This document shows, piece by piece, positions 1-9,261 of a stretch of 64,000 nt of DNA. How positions within the stretch are numbered: position 1 is the stretch's first letter; each line of letters begins with the position of its first letter. The notes under the pieces were generated by a model. The model was not told the DNA's origin. It did no database searches and saw nothing but the letters and a program-made list of their open reading frames with translations. The translations under genes were made by a program, and so were the position numbers. The DNA comes from Amorphus coralli DSM 19760 (GTDB lineage Bacteria; Pseudomonadota; Alphaproteobacteria; Rhizobiales; Amorphaceae). The stretch is taken from NCBI RefSeq assembly GCF_000374525.1, contig NZ_KB894570.1:558001-622000 (forward strand). The letters run 5' to 3'.

Positions 1-81
1 CCTAGCGACCGATCGGGGCGACCGGAAGGCGGAAGGCCTTGTGGCCATGATATCGACATCGTATTCAGCATCTAAAGGCAT
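1..81 (-). CDS. Possible N-terminal end of an unknown protein, cut by window edge
   Basis: An open minus-strand frame starts with ATG at 79-81 and stays open for 27 codons to the window edge, beginning MPLDAEYDVDIMATRPSAF. It would be divergent from the secreted-protein gene at 165. There is no convincing Shine-Dalgarno sequence, and 27 codons are too few to recognise a family. It may be the start of a real divergent gene or chance. Confidence 0.25.
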   Translation of the reverse strand, partial: MPLDAEYDVDIMATRPSAFRSPRSVAR

Positions 82-164
82 GTGCGCGAGGCGCAAAGTC
101 GCGCGCGCCGCGGCAGGGATTGCGGACCGGGCAGCGCCGACGCAAGCAAAGGGATACGGACGGA

Positions 165-1181
165 ATGAAGTGGACGGCGATCGGACGGATCTTGGCAGCC
201 GGGGCATTCGCCCTGTCGCTGGCCGGCCATGCCGTCGCGGCCGACGTCCCGATCCCCCGCGCCAAGCCCGATCCCACCGTGACGATCGACCGGGACGTGC
301 CGGACTTTTCCACCGTCTCCAACTTCCCGACACTCGCCGGTCCGGCCTTCACCTCGCCGCTGTCGCAGTACGCGTCTCCGTCCGACTTCGACACCGGGAC
401 ACCGTCCGACAAGGAAATCGCGCTCTACCTCGTTGCGAAGCTGGTCGACGAAGGCCGACCGCTGGACCAGGGCGTGCACTGGCGGGTGTTCGCCGCGACG
501 CCGCAGGACGATGGCCGGCTTCCGCTCGTCACCGAGCGCGAAGGCGGCGACGCGGAGTTCCGCCTCAAGCCGGGGCGCTACCTCATCCATGCCGCCTTCG
601 GTCGGGCGACCGCCAGCAAGCGCATCGACCTCTTCCGCGACGTGCAGACCGAAACCTTCGTGCTGAACGCCGGCGGTCTCAAGCTCGACGCAGTCATCGG
701 TTCCGACGACCAGACACCGAGGGAGCCACTGACCTTCGCCATCTACCAGGCGAACGACGGATTTCCCGACGGCCGCCGGCTGATTGCCGACGCCTCGCCC
801 AACGAGGTCGTCCCTCTCCCCATCGGCACCTACCATGTGGTCAGCCACTACGGCGCGGTGAACGCGGTTCGGCGGGCCGATCTGGAGGTGAAGCCGGGCA
901 AGGTGGTCGAGGCGACAATGCGACACCGGGCGGCGTCCGTGACGCTCAAGCTGGTCGCGGAAACCGGCGGCGAGGCGCTCGCCGACACCGCCTGGACCGT
1001 CTACACGCCCGGCGGCGATGTCGTGGTGGAAAGCGTCGGCGCATTCCCGAGCTTCGTTCTGGCGGCCGGCGACTATTCGGTGGTGGCCAAGAACCGCGAC
1101 CAGATCTACAGCCGCAACTTCAAGGTCGAAAGCGGCTCCGACCGCGAGGTCGAGGTCGTTGCAGCTCACTCGCCGGAGTAG
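165..1181 (+). CDS. Secreted protein of unknown function with beta-rich repeated segments
   Basis: 338 aa when started at the ATG at 165, which directly precedes a good Sec signal peptide (MKWTAIGRILAAGAFALSLA, then AVAA-D near residue 26). An upstream ATG at 120 would add 15 basic residues in front of the signal and is less likely. The mature part is periplasmic or secreted. It contains two or three similar stretches of about 80 residues (for example FRLKPGRYLIHAAFG, VPLPIGTYHVVSHYG and FVLAAGDYSVVAKN), each ending in a G-x-Y-x-V strand that resembles carboxypeptidase-regulatory or prealbumin-like beta sandwiches. No catalytic motif is visible. The 3' end overlaps the convergent GNAT reading frame by 16 bp. 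I do not recognise a named family. Confidence 0.8.
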   Translation: MKWTAIGRILAAGAFALSLAGHAVAADVPIPRAKPDPTVTIDRDVPDFSTVSNFPTLAGPAFTSPLSQYASPSDFDTGTPSDKEIALYLVAKLVDEGRPLDQGVHWRVFAATPQDDGRLPLVTEREGGDAEFRLKPGRYLIHAAFGRATASKRIDLFRDVQTETFVLNAGGLKLDAVIGSDDQTPREPLTFAIYQANDGFPDGRRLIADASPNEVVPLPIGTYHVVSHYGAVNAVRRADLEVKPGKVVEATMRHRAASVTLKLVAETGGEALADTAWTVYTPGGDVVVESVGAFPSFVLAAGDYSVVAKNRDQIYSRNFKVESGSDREVEVVAAHSPE

Positions 1182-1939
1182 GCGCGGCGTCCGCAGCGCC
1201 CGGTCGACGGCAGCCGGTAGTGGTAGCGGTAGAGCGTCCGGAAGCCCAATCGGTCGTAGAGCCCGATCGCAGCCGCGTTGGCCTCCGCCACCTGGAGATA
1301 GGCGGTCTCGGCGCCATGCCCCGCGCCCCAGGCCGCGAGGGCCTCGATCATCGTCCGACCGAGCCCCCTGCCTCTCAGCCTTTCGTCTACCACGAGATCG
1401 AACAGACCGACCGCGCCGCGCTCGGTGACGGCAAGGCCGTATCAGACCTCCTTGCCCTGGTGACGGACCGTCGCGAACGCCGCCTGCTGCAGGATCGCGC
1501 CGACGATGAAGCCATGGGCGGCAGCATTCCCCTCCGACAGGCCCGTCAGACGGGCGAAACCGGCAAGCCACTCCTCGGACGGGTGCGTCTCGATGGAGAT
1601 GTCCGGCGCCGCCGCGACCGTGGCGATGGGCGCGGTCATCACCACGGTCGGGCTGTAGGCGGTATAGCCGGCGTGCTCCAGCGCGGCGTCGGCCTGCGGC
1701 GGAGCCAGCGGCGACAGGCGGAAGACCGGCGGCAGCCGGTTCTCTCCGTAGAGCGCTTCGGCGAATTGCAGGACGCCTTCGAAGGACGGTCGCTGCGCAA
1801 TCGCGTTGATGGAGTTAGCGCGGTTGGTGTAGCCGTCGCCGAGCCGGTAGAGCCAACCGCCCGCAAGCAGGCTGCGCCGGGTCGGCCAAGCGTTGAAGCT
1901 GCGCTCCTCAAAGGCCTGGATGGTGTCGAGATCGGCCAT
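1166..1939 (-). pseudogene. GNAT N-acetyltransferase interrupted by one in-frame TGA
   Basis: The N-terminal part (1939 down to 1445, 165 codons from ATG) and the C-terminal part (1438 down to 1166) lie in the same frame and are separated only by a TGA at 1442-1444. Reading through gives ...RHQGKEV-stop-YGLAVTERGAVGLFDLVV, then the acetyl-CoA binding loop RGRGLGR and the GNAT C-terminal strand AIGLYDRLGF. The order and spacing of a complete GNAT protein of about 255 aa are therefore intact on both sides. Family members usually have a small residue at the interrupted place, so a single GGA-to-TGA or TGC-to-TGA change (or a sequencing error) explains it. Recoding of UGA is formally possible, but there is no SECIS-like or other support. 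It is followed by the thrS terminator and lies downstream of thrS. Confidence 0.8.
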
Positions 1940-2002
1940 CGCCGATATCTACAGCCGGCACCGTGGCGGGGCAAAGCGGGCTACCGCCGCCCCTGACAGA
2001 AA

Positions 2003-2031
2003 GGGCCGCGCCCCTTTCCGGAGCGCGGCCC
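2003..2031 (-). terminator. Intrinsic terminator after thrS
   Basis: A 9-bp perfect GC-rich stem (GGGCCGCGC at 2003-2011 with GCGCGGCCC at 2023-2031) with an 11-nt loop. On the minus strand it is followed by TTTCTGTC. It lies 25 bp past the thrS stop codon, in the right orientation and position for thrS termination. Confidence 0.75.
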
Positions 2032-2056
2032 AATCGATTGACGGCGGGTCGGTGTC

Positions 2057-4051
2057 TCAGGCGGCTTCGACGGCCGCCAGAGCCCGCTTCAGGTCCGGCG
2101 GGGTCGCCTCGTCGGTCAGTGCCGCGACCGCCTGCTCGAGGCTCATGGACGTCTGGTCTCGCGAGCCGAGCCGGCGCATGTTGACCGAACCCTCGTCGGC
2201 TTCGCGCTGACCGACGACCAGGATCACCGGCACCTTGGCGTGGCTGTGCTCACGGACCTTGTAGTTGATCTTCTCGTTGCGCAGATCGGCCTGGACCTGG
2301 AGGCCCGCCGCCTTCAGCCGATCGGCCACCCGGGTGGCATAGTCGTCGGCGTCGGACGTGATCGTGGCCACCACCACCTGCAGCGGTGCGAACCAGAGCG
2401 GCATGTGGCCGGCGAAGTTCTCGATCAGGATGCCGAGAAAACGCTCCATGGAGCCACAGATGGCCCGGTGGATCATCACCGGCTGCTTCTTCTCCGAATC
2501 CTTGTCGATGTAGAAGGCGCCGAACCGCTCCGGCAGGTTGAAGTCCACCTGGGTGGTGCCGCACTGCCACTCACGGCCGATGGCATCCTTCAGCGTGTAC
2601 TCGAACTTCGGGCCATAGAAGGCGCCCTCGCCTTCCAGAATACCGGTCTTGATCCGACCGTCTGACCGTGCCTCGATCTCCTCCAGCACCTTCGCCATGA
2701 TGGCTTCGGCATGGTCCCAGTTCTCGTCGGAGCCGACACGCTTCTCCGGGCGGGTGGAGAGCTTGACGGTGATCTCGTCGAATCCGAAATCGGAATAGGT
2801 CGACAGGATCAGGTCGTTGATCCGGAGACACTCGGCCGCGAGCTGGTCCTCGGTGCAGAAGACGTGAGCATCGTCCTGGGTGAATCCGCGCACGCGCATC
2901 AGCCCGTGCAGCGCACCCGAGGGCTCGTAGCGGTGCACGACGCCGAACTCGGCGTAGCGGATCGGCAGGTCGCGATAGCTCTTGAGACCGTGCTTGAAGA
3001 TCTGCACGTGGCCCGGGCAGTTCATCGGCTTGATGGCGAAGACGCGGTGGTCCGCCTCCTCGTCGTCCGGGTGGGTGAAGGCGTGGGCCGACTTCACCGC
3101 AAACATGTTCTCCTGGTACCAGCCCCAGTGGCCCGAGGTCTCCCAGAGCGACTTGTCGAGGATCTGCGGCGCGTTGACCTCGTCGTAGGTGCCCTCCAGG
3201 CGGCGGCGCATGTAGGACACCAGAGACTGGAACATGCGCCAGCCCTTGGCGTGCCAGAAGACGACGCCCGGCCCCTCCTCCTGGAAGTGGAACAGATCCA
3301 TCTCGCGACCCAGGCGACGGTGGTCGCGCTTCTCCGCCTCCTCCAGCATGTGGAGGTACGCGGCGAGCTGCTGCTTCGAGGCCCAGGCGGTCCCGTAGAT
3401 GCGGGTCAGCATCGGGTTGTTGGAATCGCCGCGCCAATATGCGCCCGCCACCTTCATCAGTTTGAAGGCGTCACCCACCTTGCCGGTGGAGGTCATGTGC
3501 GGACCGCGGCAGAGATCGAACCATTCGCCCTGCTTGTAGATCTTGACGTCCTGATCCTCCGGGATCGCGTCGACCAGCTCGACCTTGTAGGCCTCGCCCT
3601 TCTCGGAGAAGACGCGCTTGGCCTCGTCGCGCGACCAGACCTCCCTGGTGAAGGGAGCGTCGCGCGCGATGATCTCCTTCATCTTCGCCTCGATGCCGGC
3701 GAGATCGTCCGGGGTGAACGGCTCGTTGCGGGCGAAGTCGTAGTAGAAACCGTTTTCGATCACCGGACCGATGGTCACCTGGGTGCCGGGATAGAGCTCC
3801 TGCACCGCCTCGGCCATCACGTGGGCGGCGTCGTGGCGGATCAGTTCCAGGGCACGCGGATCGTCGCGGGTGACGATCTCGATGCCGGCGTCGGACCCGA
3901 TCGGCTCGGTCAGGTCCGCCAGCTCGCCATCGAGGGCGACCGCTACCGCCTTCTTGGACAGGGATTTGGAGATGGAGGCTGCGACGTCCGCACCGGTCAC
4001 GCCGGGCTGAAATTCGCGCACGGATCCATCGGGGAATGTGAGATTCACCAT
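2057..4051 (-). CDS. thrS: Threonine--tRNA ligase
   Basis: 664 aa, the normal full length. It charges tRNA-Thr with threonine in the cytoplasm. An N-terminal TGS domain ([14 protein letters not shown]...) is followed by the tRNA-SAD editing domain with the [11 protein letters not shown] histidine motif. The class II catalytic core contains the zinc-binding cysteine in KPMNCPGH and motif 2 around [18 protein letters not shown]. The C-terminal anticodon-binding domain is complete. The ATG start is preceded by AGGAG at suitable spacing. It is downstream of yidD with a 149-bp gap that contains a short GC hairpin. No T-box is seen, as expected for this phylum. Confidence 0.98.
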   Translation of the reverse strand: MVNLTFPDGSVREFQPGVTGADVAASISKSLSKKAVAVALDGELADLTEPIGSDAGIEIVTRDDPRALELIRHDAAHVMAEAVQELYPGTQVTIGPVIENGFYYDFARNEPFTPDDLAGIEAKMKEIIARDAPFTREVWSRDEAKRVFSEKGEAYKVELVDAIPEDQDVKIYKQGEWFDLCRGPHMTSTGKVGDAFKLMKVAGAYWRGDSNNPMLTRIYGTAWASKQQLAAYLHMLEEAEKRDHRRLGREMDLFHFQEEGPGVVFWHAKGWRMFQSLVSYMRRRLEGTYDEVNAPQILDKSLWETSGHWGWYQENMFAVKSAHAFTHPDDEEADHRVFAIKPMNCPGHVQIFKHGLKSYRDLPIRYAEFGVVHRYEPSGALHGLMRVRGFTQDDAHVFCTEDQLAAECLRINDLILSTYSDFGFDEITVKLSTRPEKRVGSDENWDHAEAIMAKVLEEIEARSDGRIKTGILEGEGAFYGPKFEYTLKDAIGREWQCGTTQVDFNLPERFGAFYIDKDSEKKQPVMIHRAICGSMERFLGILIENFAGHMPLWFAPLQVVVATITSDADDYATRVADRLKAAGLQVQADLRNEKINYKVREHSHAKVPVILVVGQREADEGSVNMRRLGSRDQTSMSLEQAVAALTDEATPPDLKRALAAVEAA

Positions 4052-4200
4052 CAGTCTTCTCCTTGCTCACTCACTGCCAACGAGCGCAGGTAAGCGTGTT
4101 GTCATGGGCCCCGCTGTCCGGGGCAGTCGAGGCACAGCTTTTGGCGGCGCGCGGGCGCGCGGTCAACACCCCGGATGCCGCACCGACGCAGTCCGGCGGT

Positions 4201-4593
4201 TCATCGATCGAGCCGCGTTGCCGGATCGATATGACGGCCCGACCAGCGGCCATAGTCCCAGGGCCGGTACCAGCGACCGCCCGAGTGGTCAGCCCGATCC
4301 GGGACGGGATCGAAGCCCGATGCGCCGAAAGGCTGGCACCGGCACAGCCGCGCCAGTGTCATCCAGCCGCCGGCCCAGAAGCCATGCCGGCCGATGGCTT
4401 CGTCCGCATAGTGCGAACAGGTGGGCAGGTAGCGACACTGGCGACCGATGAAGGGCGAAAGCGTCAGCTGGTAGAGCCGGATCGCGCCGCGACCGATGAA
4501 GATCCCGGGGCCCCGGCGCGCCGGGGCGGCGGTATCGGCGTCGGCCGCGCCCTCACCCTGGTGTTTCGCCGGATGGCAGGCCGCCTCGCACAT
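4201..4593 (-). CDS. yidD: Membrane protein insertion efficiency factor YidD
   Basis: 130 aa. The YidD signature is present: an amphipathic N-terminal segment (IRLYQLTLSPFIG) followed by QCRYLPTCSHYADEAIGRHG and WMTLARLCRCQPFG. YidD is a small inner-leaflet protein that assists YidC-dependent membrane insertion. The roughly 30-residue charged N-terminal extension before GIFIGRGA and the C-terminal tail are longer than in the shortest homologues. It starts 9 bp after the stop codon of the Fe-S scaffold gene, so the two are probably co-transcribed; this pairing is common in Rhizobiales. Confidence 0.93.
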   Translation of the reverse strand: MCEAACHPAKHQGEGAADADTAAPARRGPGIFIGRGAIRLYQLTLSPFIGRQCRYLPTCSHYADEAIGRHGFWAGGWMTLARLCRCQPFGASGFDPVPDRADHSGGRWYRPWDYGRWSGRHIDPATRLDR

Positions 4594-4602
4594 GGCTGCC
4601 CC

Positions 4603-5052
4603 TCAGGCGCTCGCCTTCTCGCCCGTCCGCGCCTCGATCTGGCCGAGCGCATCAACCACGGCATCGAAGGTCAGCATGGTCGAAGCATGGCGGGCCTTGT
4701 GGGCGCGCACCGGCTCGAGATAGCGCAGATCGGACCAGCGACCCTCCGGCGGCTGGCCGTTCTCCTTGAGCATCCGGCGCATGGCGTCGCGCACGTCGCG
4801 CAGCTCCTGCGGAGTGGAGCCGACCACCGTGCGCGCCATCACCGATGACGAGGCCTGGCCAAGCGCGCAGGCCTTCACGTCGTGGGCGAAATCGCTGACC
4901 ACGCCGTCTTCCATCTTCAGGTCCACCGTCACCGTCGAGCCGCAGAGGCGGGAATGAGCGGTTGCGGTTGCGTCCGGCTCCTCCAGGCGGCCGAGCCGCG
5001 GAATGTTGCCGGCGAAGTCGAGGATCTTCTCGTTGTAGAGGTCGTCGATCAT
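4603..5052 (-). CDS. Iron-sulfur cluster assembly scaffold protein (IscU/NifU-N like)
   Basis: 149 aa from the ATG at 5052 ([21 protein letters not shown]), with GGGACGG upstream. A longer frame begins 28 codons earlier but has arginine-rich noise in front of the conserved start. Three cysteines expected of U-type scaffolds are visible: [24 protein letters not shown] and possibly others lost, since the third site reads [18 protein letters not shown] with no cysteine. This matches the NifU-like subgroup of alphaproteobacteria that sits next to yidD. Its role is inferred as transient [Fe-S] carriage or a sulfur-transfer scaffold. It is divergent from folE across 183 bp. Confidence 0.85.
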   Translation of the reverse strand: MIDDLYNEKILDFAGNIPRLGRLEEPDATATAHSRLCGSTVTVDLKMEDGVVSDFAHDVKACALGQASSSVMARTVVGSTPQELRDVRDAMRRMLKENGQPPEGRWSDLRYLEPVRAHKARHASTMLTFDAVVDALGQIEARTGEKASA

Positions 5053-5235
5053 GACCGTCCCGTGAAGCACTGGAGTCGGGCGCGCATGGCGTCTGGCGTG
5101 TCGTTCCTTATATGGTCCTTGAGGCGAATTCTCCAAAGAAGGGGTCGCATGGCTGGCCTGCAGCGGCTACCTCTTCGCATTCGACCGCAAAAGCGGCCAC
5201 ACGCCAACGCGCCCGAAGCACTCGAAAGCCTGGAC

Positions 5236-5847
5236 ATGGACGCAATAGCCGACACCGAAGACCGTCGCGACAAGGCCGTTCGCCCGTCGCGCGAAGAAGC
5301 CGAGGCGGCGGTGAAGACGCTGATCGCCTGGGCCGGCGACGATCCAGCGCGCGAGGGCCTTCTGGAGACGCCGGCGCGCGTCGCCAGGGCCTACGCCGAG
5401 CTGTTTTCCGGCTACGACGGCGACCCGCAACTCGTGCTCGACCGGGTGTTCGAGGACGTGGCGGGCTACGCCGACCCCGTGCTGGTCAAGGACATCGCGT
5501 TCCATTCCCACTGCGAGCACCACATGCTGCCCTTCTACGGCAAGGCGCACGTCGCCTATTTCCCGGAAGGCGGGGTGGTCGGACTGTCCAAGATCGCGCG
5601 CCTGGTCGACATCTACGCACGGCGCCTGCAGACGCAGGAAACCATGACGGCGCAGATCGCGGACGCCATGGAATCGGCGCTGGGCACGGGCGGCGTGGCA
5701 ATCATGATCGAGGCGGAGCACCTGTGCATGTCGATGCGCGGCATCGCCAAGGCCGGCGCCCAAACCATCACCTCGCGCTTTACCGGCGCATTCAAGGACA
5801 ACGCGACCGAACAGGCGCGGTTCTGGACCATGGTGCGCGGGCGATGA
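5236..5847 (+). CDS. folE: GTP cyclohydrolase I (FolE1)
   Basis: 203 aa from ATG 5236. It converts GTP to 7,8-dihydroneopterin triphosphate, the first step of folate synthesis. The catalytic and zinc-binding motifs are intact: [19 protein letters not shown] supplies Cys and His ligands, and [11 protein letters not shown] supplies the second Cys. Start choice is ambiguous: ATG 5149 has a better Shine-Dalgarno (AAGAAGGGG) and would add 29 arginine-rich residues, but the conserved family N-terminus fits 5236. Its stop overlaps the hisI start (ATGA), so the two genes are translationally coupled. Confidence 0.95.
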   Translation: MDAIADTEDRRDKAVRPSREEAEAAVKTLIAWAGDDPAREGLLETPARVARAYAELFSGYDGDPQLVLDRVFEDVAGYADPVLVKDIAFHSHCEHHMLPFYGKAHVAYFPEGGVVGLSKIARLVDIYARRLQTQETMTAQIADAMESALGTGGVAIMIEAEHLCMSMRGIAKAGAQTITSRFTGAFKDNATEQARFWTMVRGR

Positions 5848-6269
5848 GCGAGACGAATTTCGGCGAGCCGCTGGCAAACAAGGCGGAGCAGGACGAGGCC
5901 GCTGCGTTGCGCCCGCGCTTCGATGCGAACGGGCTCGTCACCTGCGTGGTGACGGACGCCGACACCGGCCTGCCGCTGATGGTCGCCTACATGAACGCCG
6001 ATGCGCTGGCGAAGACCATCGAGACCGGCATCGCCCACTACTGGAGCCGCTCGCGCGGCGAACCCTGGCGCAAGGGCGACACGTCCGGCTCCGTGCAGAG
6101 CGTGGTGGAAATGCGGGTCGACTGCGATCAGGACGCCGTCTGGATCAGGGTGCGCGTGGCCGGCTCCGGCGCGAGCTGCCACACCGGCCGCGTCTCCTGC
6201 TTCTACCGGCGCGTAGCCGTGGGGCCGGACGACGCGCAAGCCGGCACCGTCACCTTCGTCGAGGACTGA
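5844..6269 (+). CDS. hisI: Phosphoribosyl-AMP cyclohydrolase
   Basis: 141 aa. It catalyses the third step of histidine biosynthesis, opening the adenine ring of phosphoribosyl-AMP. The family metal-binding residues are visible in [12 protein letters not shown] (Mg2+-binding aspartates) and in [14 protein letters not shown] (Zn2+-binding cysteines). The substrate-contact segment is [17 protein letters not shown]. It is a monofunctional enzyme without the HisE domain, as is normal in alphaproteobacteria. The start codon overlaps the folE stop by ATGA. Confidence 0.97.
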   Translation: MSETNFGEPLANKAEQDEAAALRPRFDANGLVTCVVTDADTGLPLMVAYMNADALAKTIETGIAHYWSRSRGEPWRKGDTSGSVQSVVEMRVDCDQDAVWIRVRVAGSGASCHTGRVSCFYRRVAVGPDDAQAGTVTFVED

Positions 6270-6282
6270 GCACCGAAGACCG

Positions 6283-7293
6283 ATGCCAGCCACCGAAAGC
6301 GCGCCCGGCCCGCACGCCCTTCCCACCGATGCGCCCGTCTGGTCGAAGGACTTCACGCCGCGGATCGGGCTGGCGCTGGGCGGCGGGGCGGCGCGCGGCT
6401 GGGCCCATATTGGCGCACTCAGGGTTCTGGAAGAGGCCGGGATCCGGCCCGATATCGTCACCGGCACCTCCATCGGCGCCGTCGTCGGGGCCGCCTACCT
6501 GGAAGGCAAGCTCGACCAGATCGAGGATTTTGCCCGCTCGCTCAACCGCCGCAAGGTCCTGGGCCTCATCGATCCGATGCTTGGCAGCGCCGGGCTGATG
6601 GGTGGGCGGCGGCTGGTACGGCTCCTCAAGCGCGATCTCGGCTCCGTTCGCATCGACGAGATGGAGCGGGCCTTTCTGTGCGTCTCCACCGAACTCGGCA
6701 CCGGCCACGAGATCTGGCTGCGCTCCGGCGACCTGGTGGACGCGCTAAGGGCCTCGTTTGCCTTGCCGGGGGTGTTCCAGCCGGTGGAGATCGGCGGCCG
6801 CTGGCTGGTGGACGGGGCGCTGGTCAATCCGGTGCCGGTGTCGGCCTGCCGGGCACTGGGGGCGCGCGTCGTCATCGCGGTGAACCTGCACTCCGACGTG
6901 TTCGGGCGCGGCACGACGGTGGTCCACGCCATGCCGCCGGGTCCGGTGGACGCCCTGCCTGAAGCGGCAGCGGCGCACGCGGCCCGGGAGACCGACGACG
7001 AGCCGGGATTCTTCCAGGCGCTGCGTGAGCGGTTCCGCCTGCGCATGTTCGGCGACGATGACGTCGGCCTGCCGGGGATGATGGGTGTGATGATGGAGTC
7101 CTACAACATCATGCAGGACCGGCTGACGCGGGCCCGCATGGCGGGCGATCCGCCGGACTACGCGGTGGGACCGCGCGTCGGCGATATCGGCCTCTACGAC
7201 TTCCACCGGGCCGACGAGGCCATCGAGCGCGGCGCCGAGGCCACCCGGCGTGGCCTCGACGACATCCTGCATCTCATCGAGACGCTGCGGTAA
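6283..7293 (+). CDS. Patatin-like phospholipase family protein
   Basis: 336 aa. The N-terminal half is a complete patatin fold. It has a glycine-rich oxyanion loop (LALGGGAARGWAHIG, near residues 30-44), a nucleophile elbow GTSIGA (Ser of the Ser-Asp dyad) and a catalytic Asp motif DGALVNPVPV. It resembles the RssA/YchK group of bacterial patatins. No signal peptide is visible, so it is probably cytoplasmic or peripheral on the membrane. It starts 13 bp after hisI and may be expressed with folE-hisI. The substrate cannot be told from the sequence. Confidence 0.92.
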   Translation: MPATESAPGPHALPTDAPVWSKDFTPRIGLALGGGAARGWAHIGALRVLEEAGIRPDIVTGTSIGAVVGAAYLEGKLDQIEDFARSLNRRKVLGLIDPMLGSAGLMGGRRLVRLLKRDLGSVRIDEMERAFLCVSTELGTGHEIWLRSGDLVDALRASFALPGVFQPVEIGGRWLVDGALVNPVPVSACRALGARVVIAVNLHSDVFGRGTTVVHAMPPGPVDALPEAAAAHAARETDDEPGFFQALRERFRLRMFGDDDVGLPGMMGVMMESYNIMQDRLTRARMAGDPPDYAVGPRVGDIGLYDFHRADEAIERGAEATRRGLDDILHLIETLR

Positions 7294-7417
7294 GCGCGCG
7301 TCGCTGCCGGATAAGGCCACCCAGCCGGAGCCGGTGAGCAAAGCGAACTCGGCGTGAGGGATATCCTTAAGCCGCAACGCCGGACGGAAAACCGGTTCCC
7401 ACTTTTCCTGGCGATGC

Positions 7418-7849
7418 TCACGCCGTCGCGATGTAGCTCCGCATTTCCTCCGCCTCGCGCTCGGCCTGGGCGATGCGGTGCTTCACCACGTCGCCGATGG
7501 AAATCACGCCGATCACCGCGCCGTCCTTGAGAACGGGCATGTGGCGGAAGCGGCCGGACGTCATGCGCTCCATGACGGTGCCGATGGCATCGTCCGGCGT
7601 GACGGTGATGACGTCGCGGGTCATCAGCTCGGCCGCCTTCGACTTCAGCGCGTCCGGACCGTGCGCGGCACAGGCCTTCACGATGTCGCGCTCGGAGAGG
7701 ATGCCGTCGATGCGGCCGTCCGACCCGGTGATGAGGATCGCGCCGATACGGTGCTCCGTCAGCACCCGGCAGATGTCGGCGACGGTCTCGTCACCGGTGG
7801 CGGTCACGATGTCACGGCCCTTGTCGGCCAGGATGGATGCCACGCTCAT
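7418..7849 (-). CDS. Tandem CBS-domain protein
   Basis: 143 aa, composed almost entirely of two CBS domains (residues about 8-65 and 72-130), which normally bind adenosyl nucleotides as an energy sensor. Typical CBS strands are DGILSERDIVKA and GVISIGDVVKHRI. The ATG at 7849 has GGGAGGCGACT upstream. It is a stand-alone CBS protein, common in rhizobia, and no partner enzyme is adjacent. It is convergent with the patatin gene. Confidence 0.92.
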   Translation of the reverse strand: MSVASILADKGRDIVTATGDETVADICRVLTEHRIGAILITGSDGRIDGILSERDIVKACAAHGPDALKSKAAELMTRDVITVTPDDAIGTVMERMTSGRFRHMPVLKDGAVIGVISIGDVVKHRIAQAEREAEEMRSYIATA

Positions 7850-8088
7850 AGTCGCCTCCCTGGAGCCTGCCCCCAAACCGGCCGAAGCGATCCGGCCGCG
7901 CCGGGGGTGCTCGCTACTCGTTTCCGCCACCATCCGGAGATGGCGGCCGTTCAGCTCGCAGACCGGCGAAGACGGCCGGCCAGAACCCCGGATGATGGCA
8001 CGATCAGGCCGGGGCACAAGCTGGAATTGATCGAGACAGCGGAGTGTGGCCCCAGAGGGGCATCGCGATGCGCGGCCGGCGACCGGTC

Positions 8089-8883
8089 TCAGGCGGACCA
8101 GGGATCGCCGGACGGACGCGAGCGGCCGGTGCCGACCGGGTCGAACACCGGGAACAGGAACAGCCCCGCCAGGAAGCCGCCGATGTGGGCCTCCCAGGCG
8201 ATCACGCCCCCCTCCCCGAGAATGGACGATGACCCCAGCCCGACCAGCAGGTTGATGCCGAACCAGACGCCGAGGAAGATCATCGCGCGGGAATTGCGGA
8301 CGGTCTCGGCGAGCGTCAGCGCCGGCACCCGGTAGGCGCGCTCGTCGGCGACGCGGAACGCGCCGAGTGGTGCCCCCATCTGGAAGACGAAGCGGGCTGC
8401 GGCGGCCATCTGGGCCGAGATCGCGGCCGAGGCGCCGATGACGGGCACCATGTCGCCGAAGTGAAGCGCCAGATGGATCGCCGCGCCGGCCACGGCTCCG
8501 GCAGCGGAGAAGGCCAGGAAGCGCACGGTGCCGAAGCGGCGGGCGAGCGCGCTTCCGAAGGCGACGAGCCACAGGCAGTTGACGAGGAGGTGGGTGAAAT
8601 TGCCGTGCAGGAACGCGTAGGTCAGGAAGGTCCAGAGCGAGGCGCCGGTATTGAGAACGGCCCACAAGGGTGCATCGGCGCCGAGCGGCAGACCCGCCGC
8701 CAGCAGGTCGCCGGCATAGCGCGCGGGAATGAAGGCGAACAGAAGCAGCACCTCCACATCCCCCTCGTAGGAGAGGAGCTGGGTGCGGATCAGGTGGATG
8801 ACTGCCAGGACCGCCACGAGCACGACGACCGTCTGCGGGATCGTGAACATCGGTTCGCCGCGCGGGCGATCGGGAAAGCTCAT
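8089..8883 (-). CDS. Rhomboid family intramembrane serine protease
   Basis: 264 aa from ATG 8883 (MSFPDRPRGEPMFTIPQ). It has about six or seven hydrophobic segments. The catalytic serine is in PVIGASAAISAQM, and the catalytic histidine is in the last helix, AHIGGFLAGLFLFPVF. The rhomboid HxxxN-type loop is HGNFTHLLVNCLWL in helix 2. The enzyme would cleave transmembrane substrates in the inner membrane. A frame extending 50 codons further upstream is low-complexity and rejected. It is upstream of the CBS gene on the same strand, with a 239-bp gap in which no gene is seen. Confidence 0.93.
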   Translation of the reverse strand: MSFPDRPRGEPMFTIPQTVVVLVAVLAVIHLIRTQLLSYEGDVEVLLLFAFIPARYAGDLLAAGLPLGADAPLWAVLNTGASLWTFLTYAFLHGNFTHLLVNCLWLVAFGSALARRFGTVRFLAFSAAGAVAGAAIHLALHFGDMVPVIGASAAISAQMAAAARFVFQMGAPLGAFRVADERAYRVPALTLAETVRNSRAMIFLGVWFGINLLVGLGSSSILGEGGVIAWEAHIGGFLAGLFLFPVFDPVGTGRSRPSGDPWSA

Positions 8884-9261
8884 GAAGCGGAACGCATGTG
8901 GACCATCGGTTGCCGGGCCGTCACGGGTACAGGGGAAATCTCCGCGGGACAATGCGCGCCGCCGCCGCAACGCCGCTGCCCGGGAGGTCGCGCCCCGCCC
9001 TTCTGGTGTAGGGCCGCGACCACCCGCGAACAAGGCGCAAGCCTCTCGACCGGCCCACCGGCATCGTTACCCAATGGTAGCCGGGCTCGTGTCGGGTCTA
9101 ATCAATTTCAAGCCGTCCGTTTCATCGCGCGGCAAGCGGCCGCGTGCCAGTATCCGGCCATGATCGGAGCTGCACGGCCATTGCGAGGCCGAACGGGGAT
9201 CCGGTCGCGACCGTCGCCGCTCCGGCAATCGAGCCTCCCATCAGAAGGCCAGGATTGATCG
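8884..9261 (-). other. Divergent intergenic region, nothing recognised
   Basis: 378 bp between the rhomboid gene (minus) and the transglutaminase-like gene (plus). It must carry both promoters. Frames across it give arginine- and proline-rich products without start signals. I see no RNA gene or strong hairpin. Confidence 0.5.

Noticed and set aside
41-1996. 651-codon plus-strand open frame
   Set aside because: Arginine/glycine/proline-rich product, covers two real genes in other frames and strands; typical high-GC shadow.
5149-5235. Longer FolE N-terminus from ATG 5149
   Set aside because: Better Shine-Dalgarno, but the 29 extra residues are arginine-rich and not part of the family; kept only as an alternative start.
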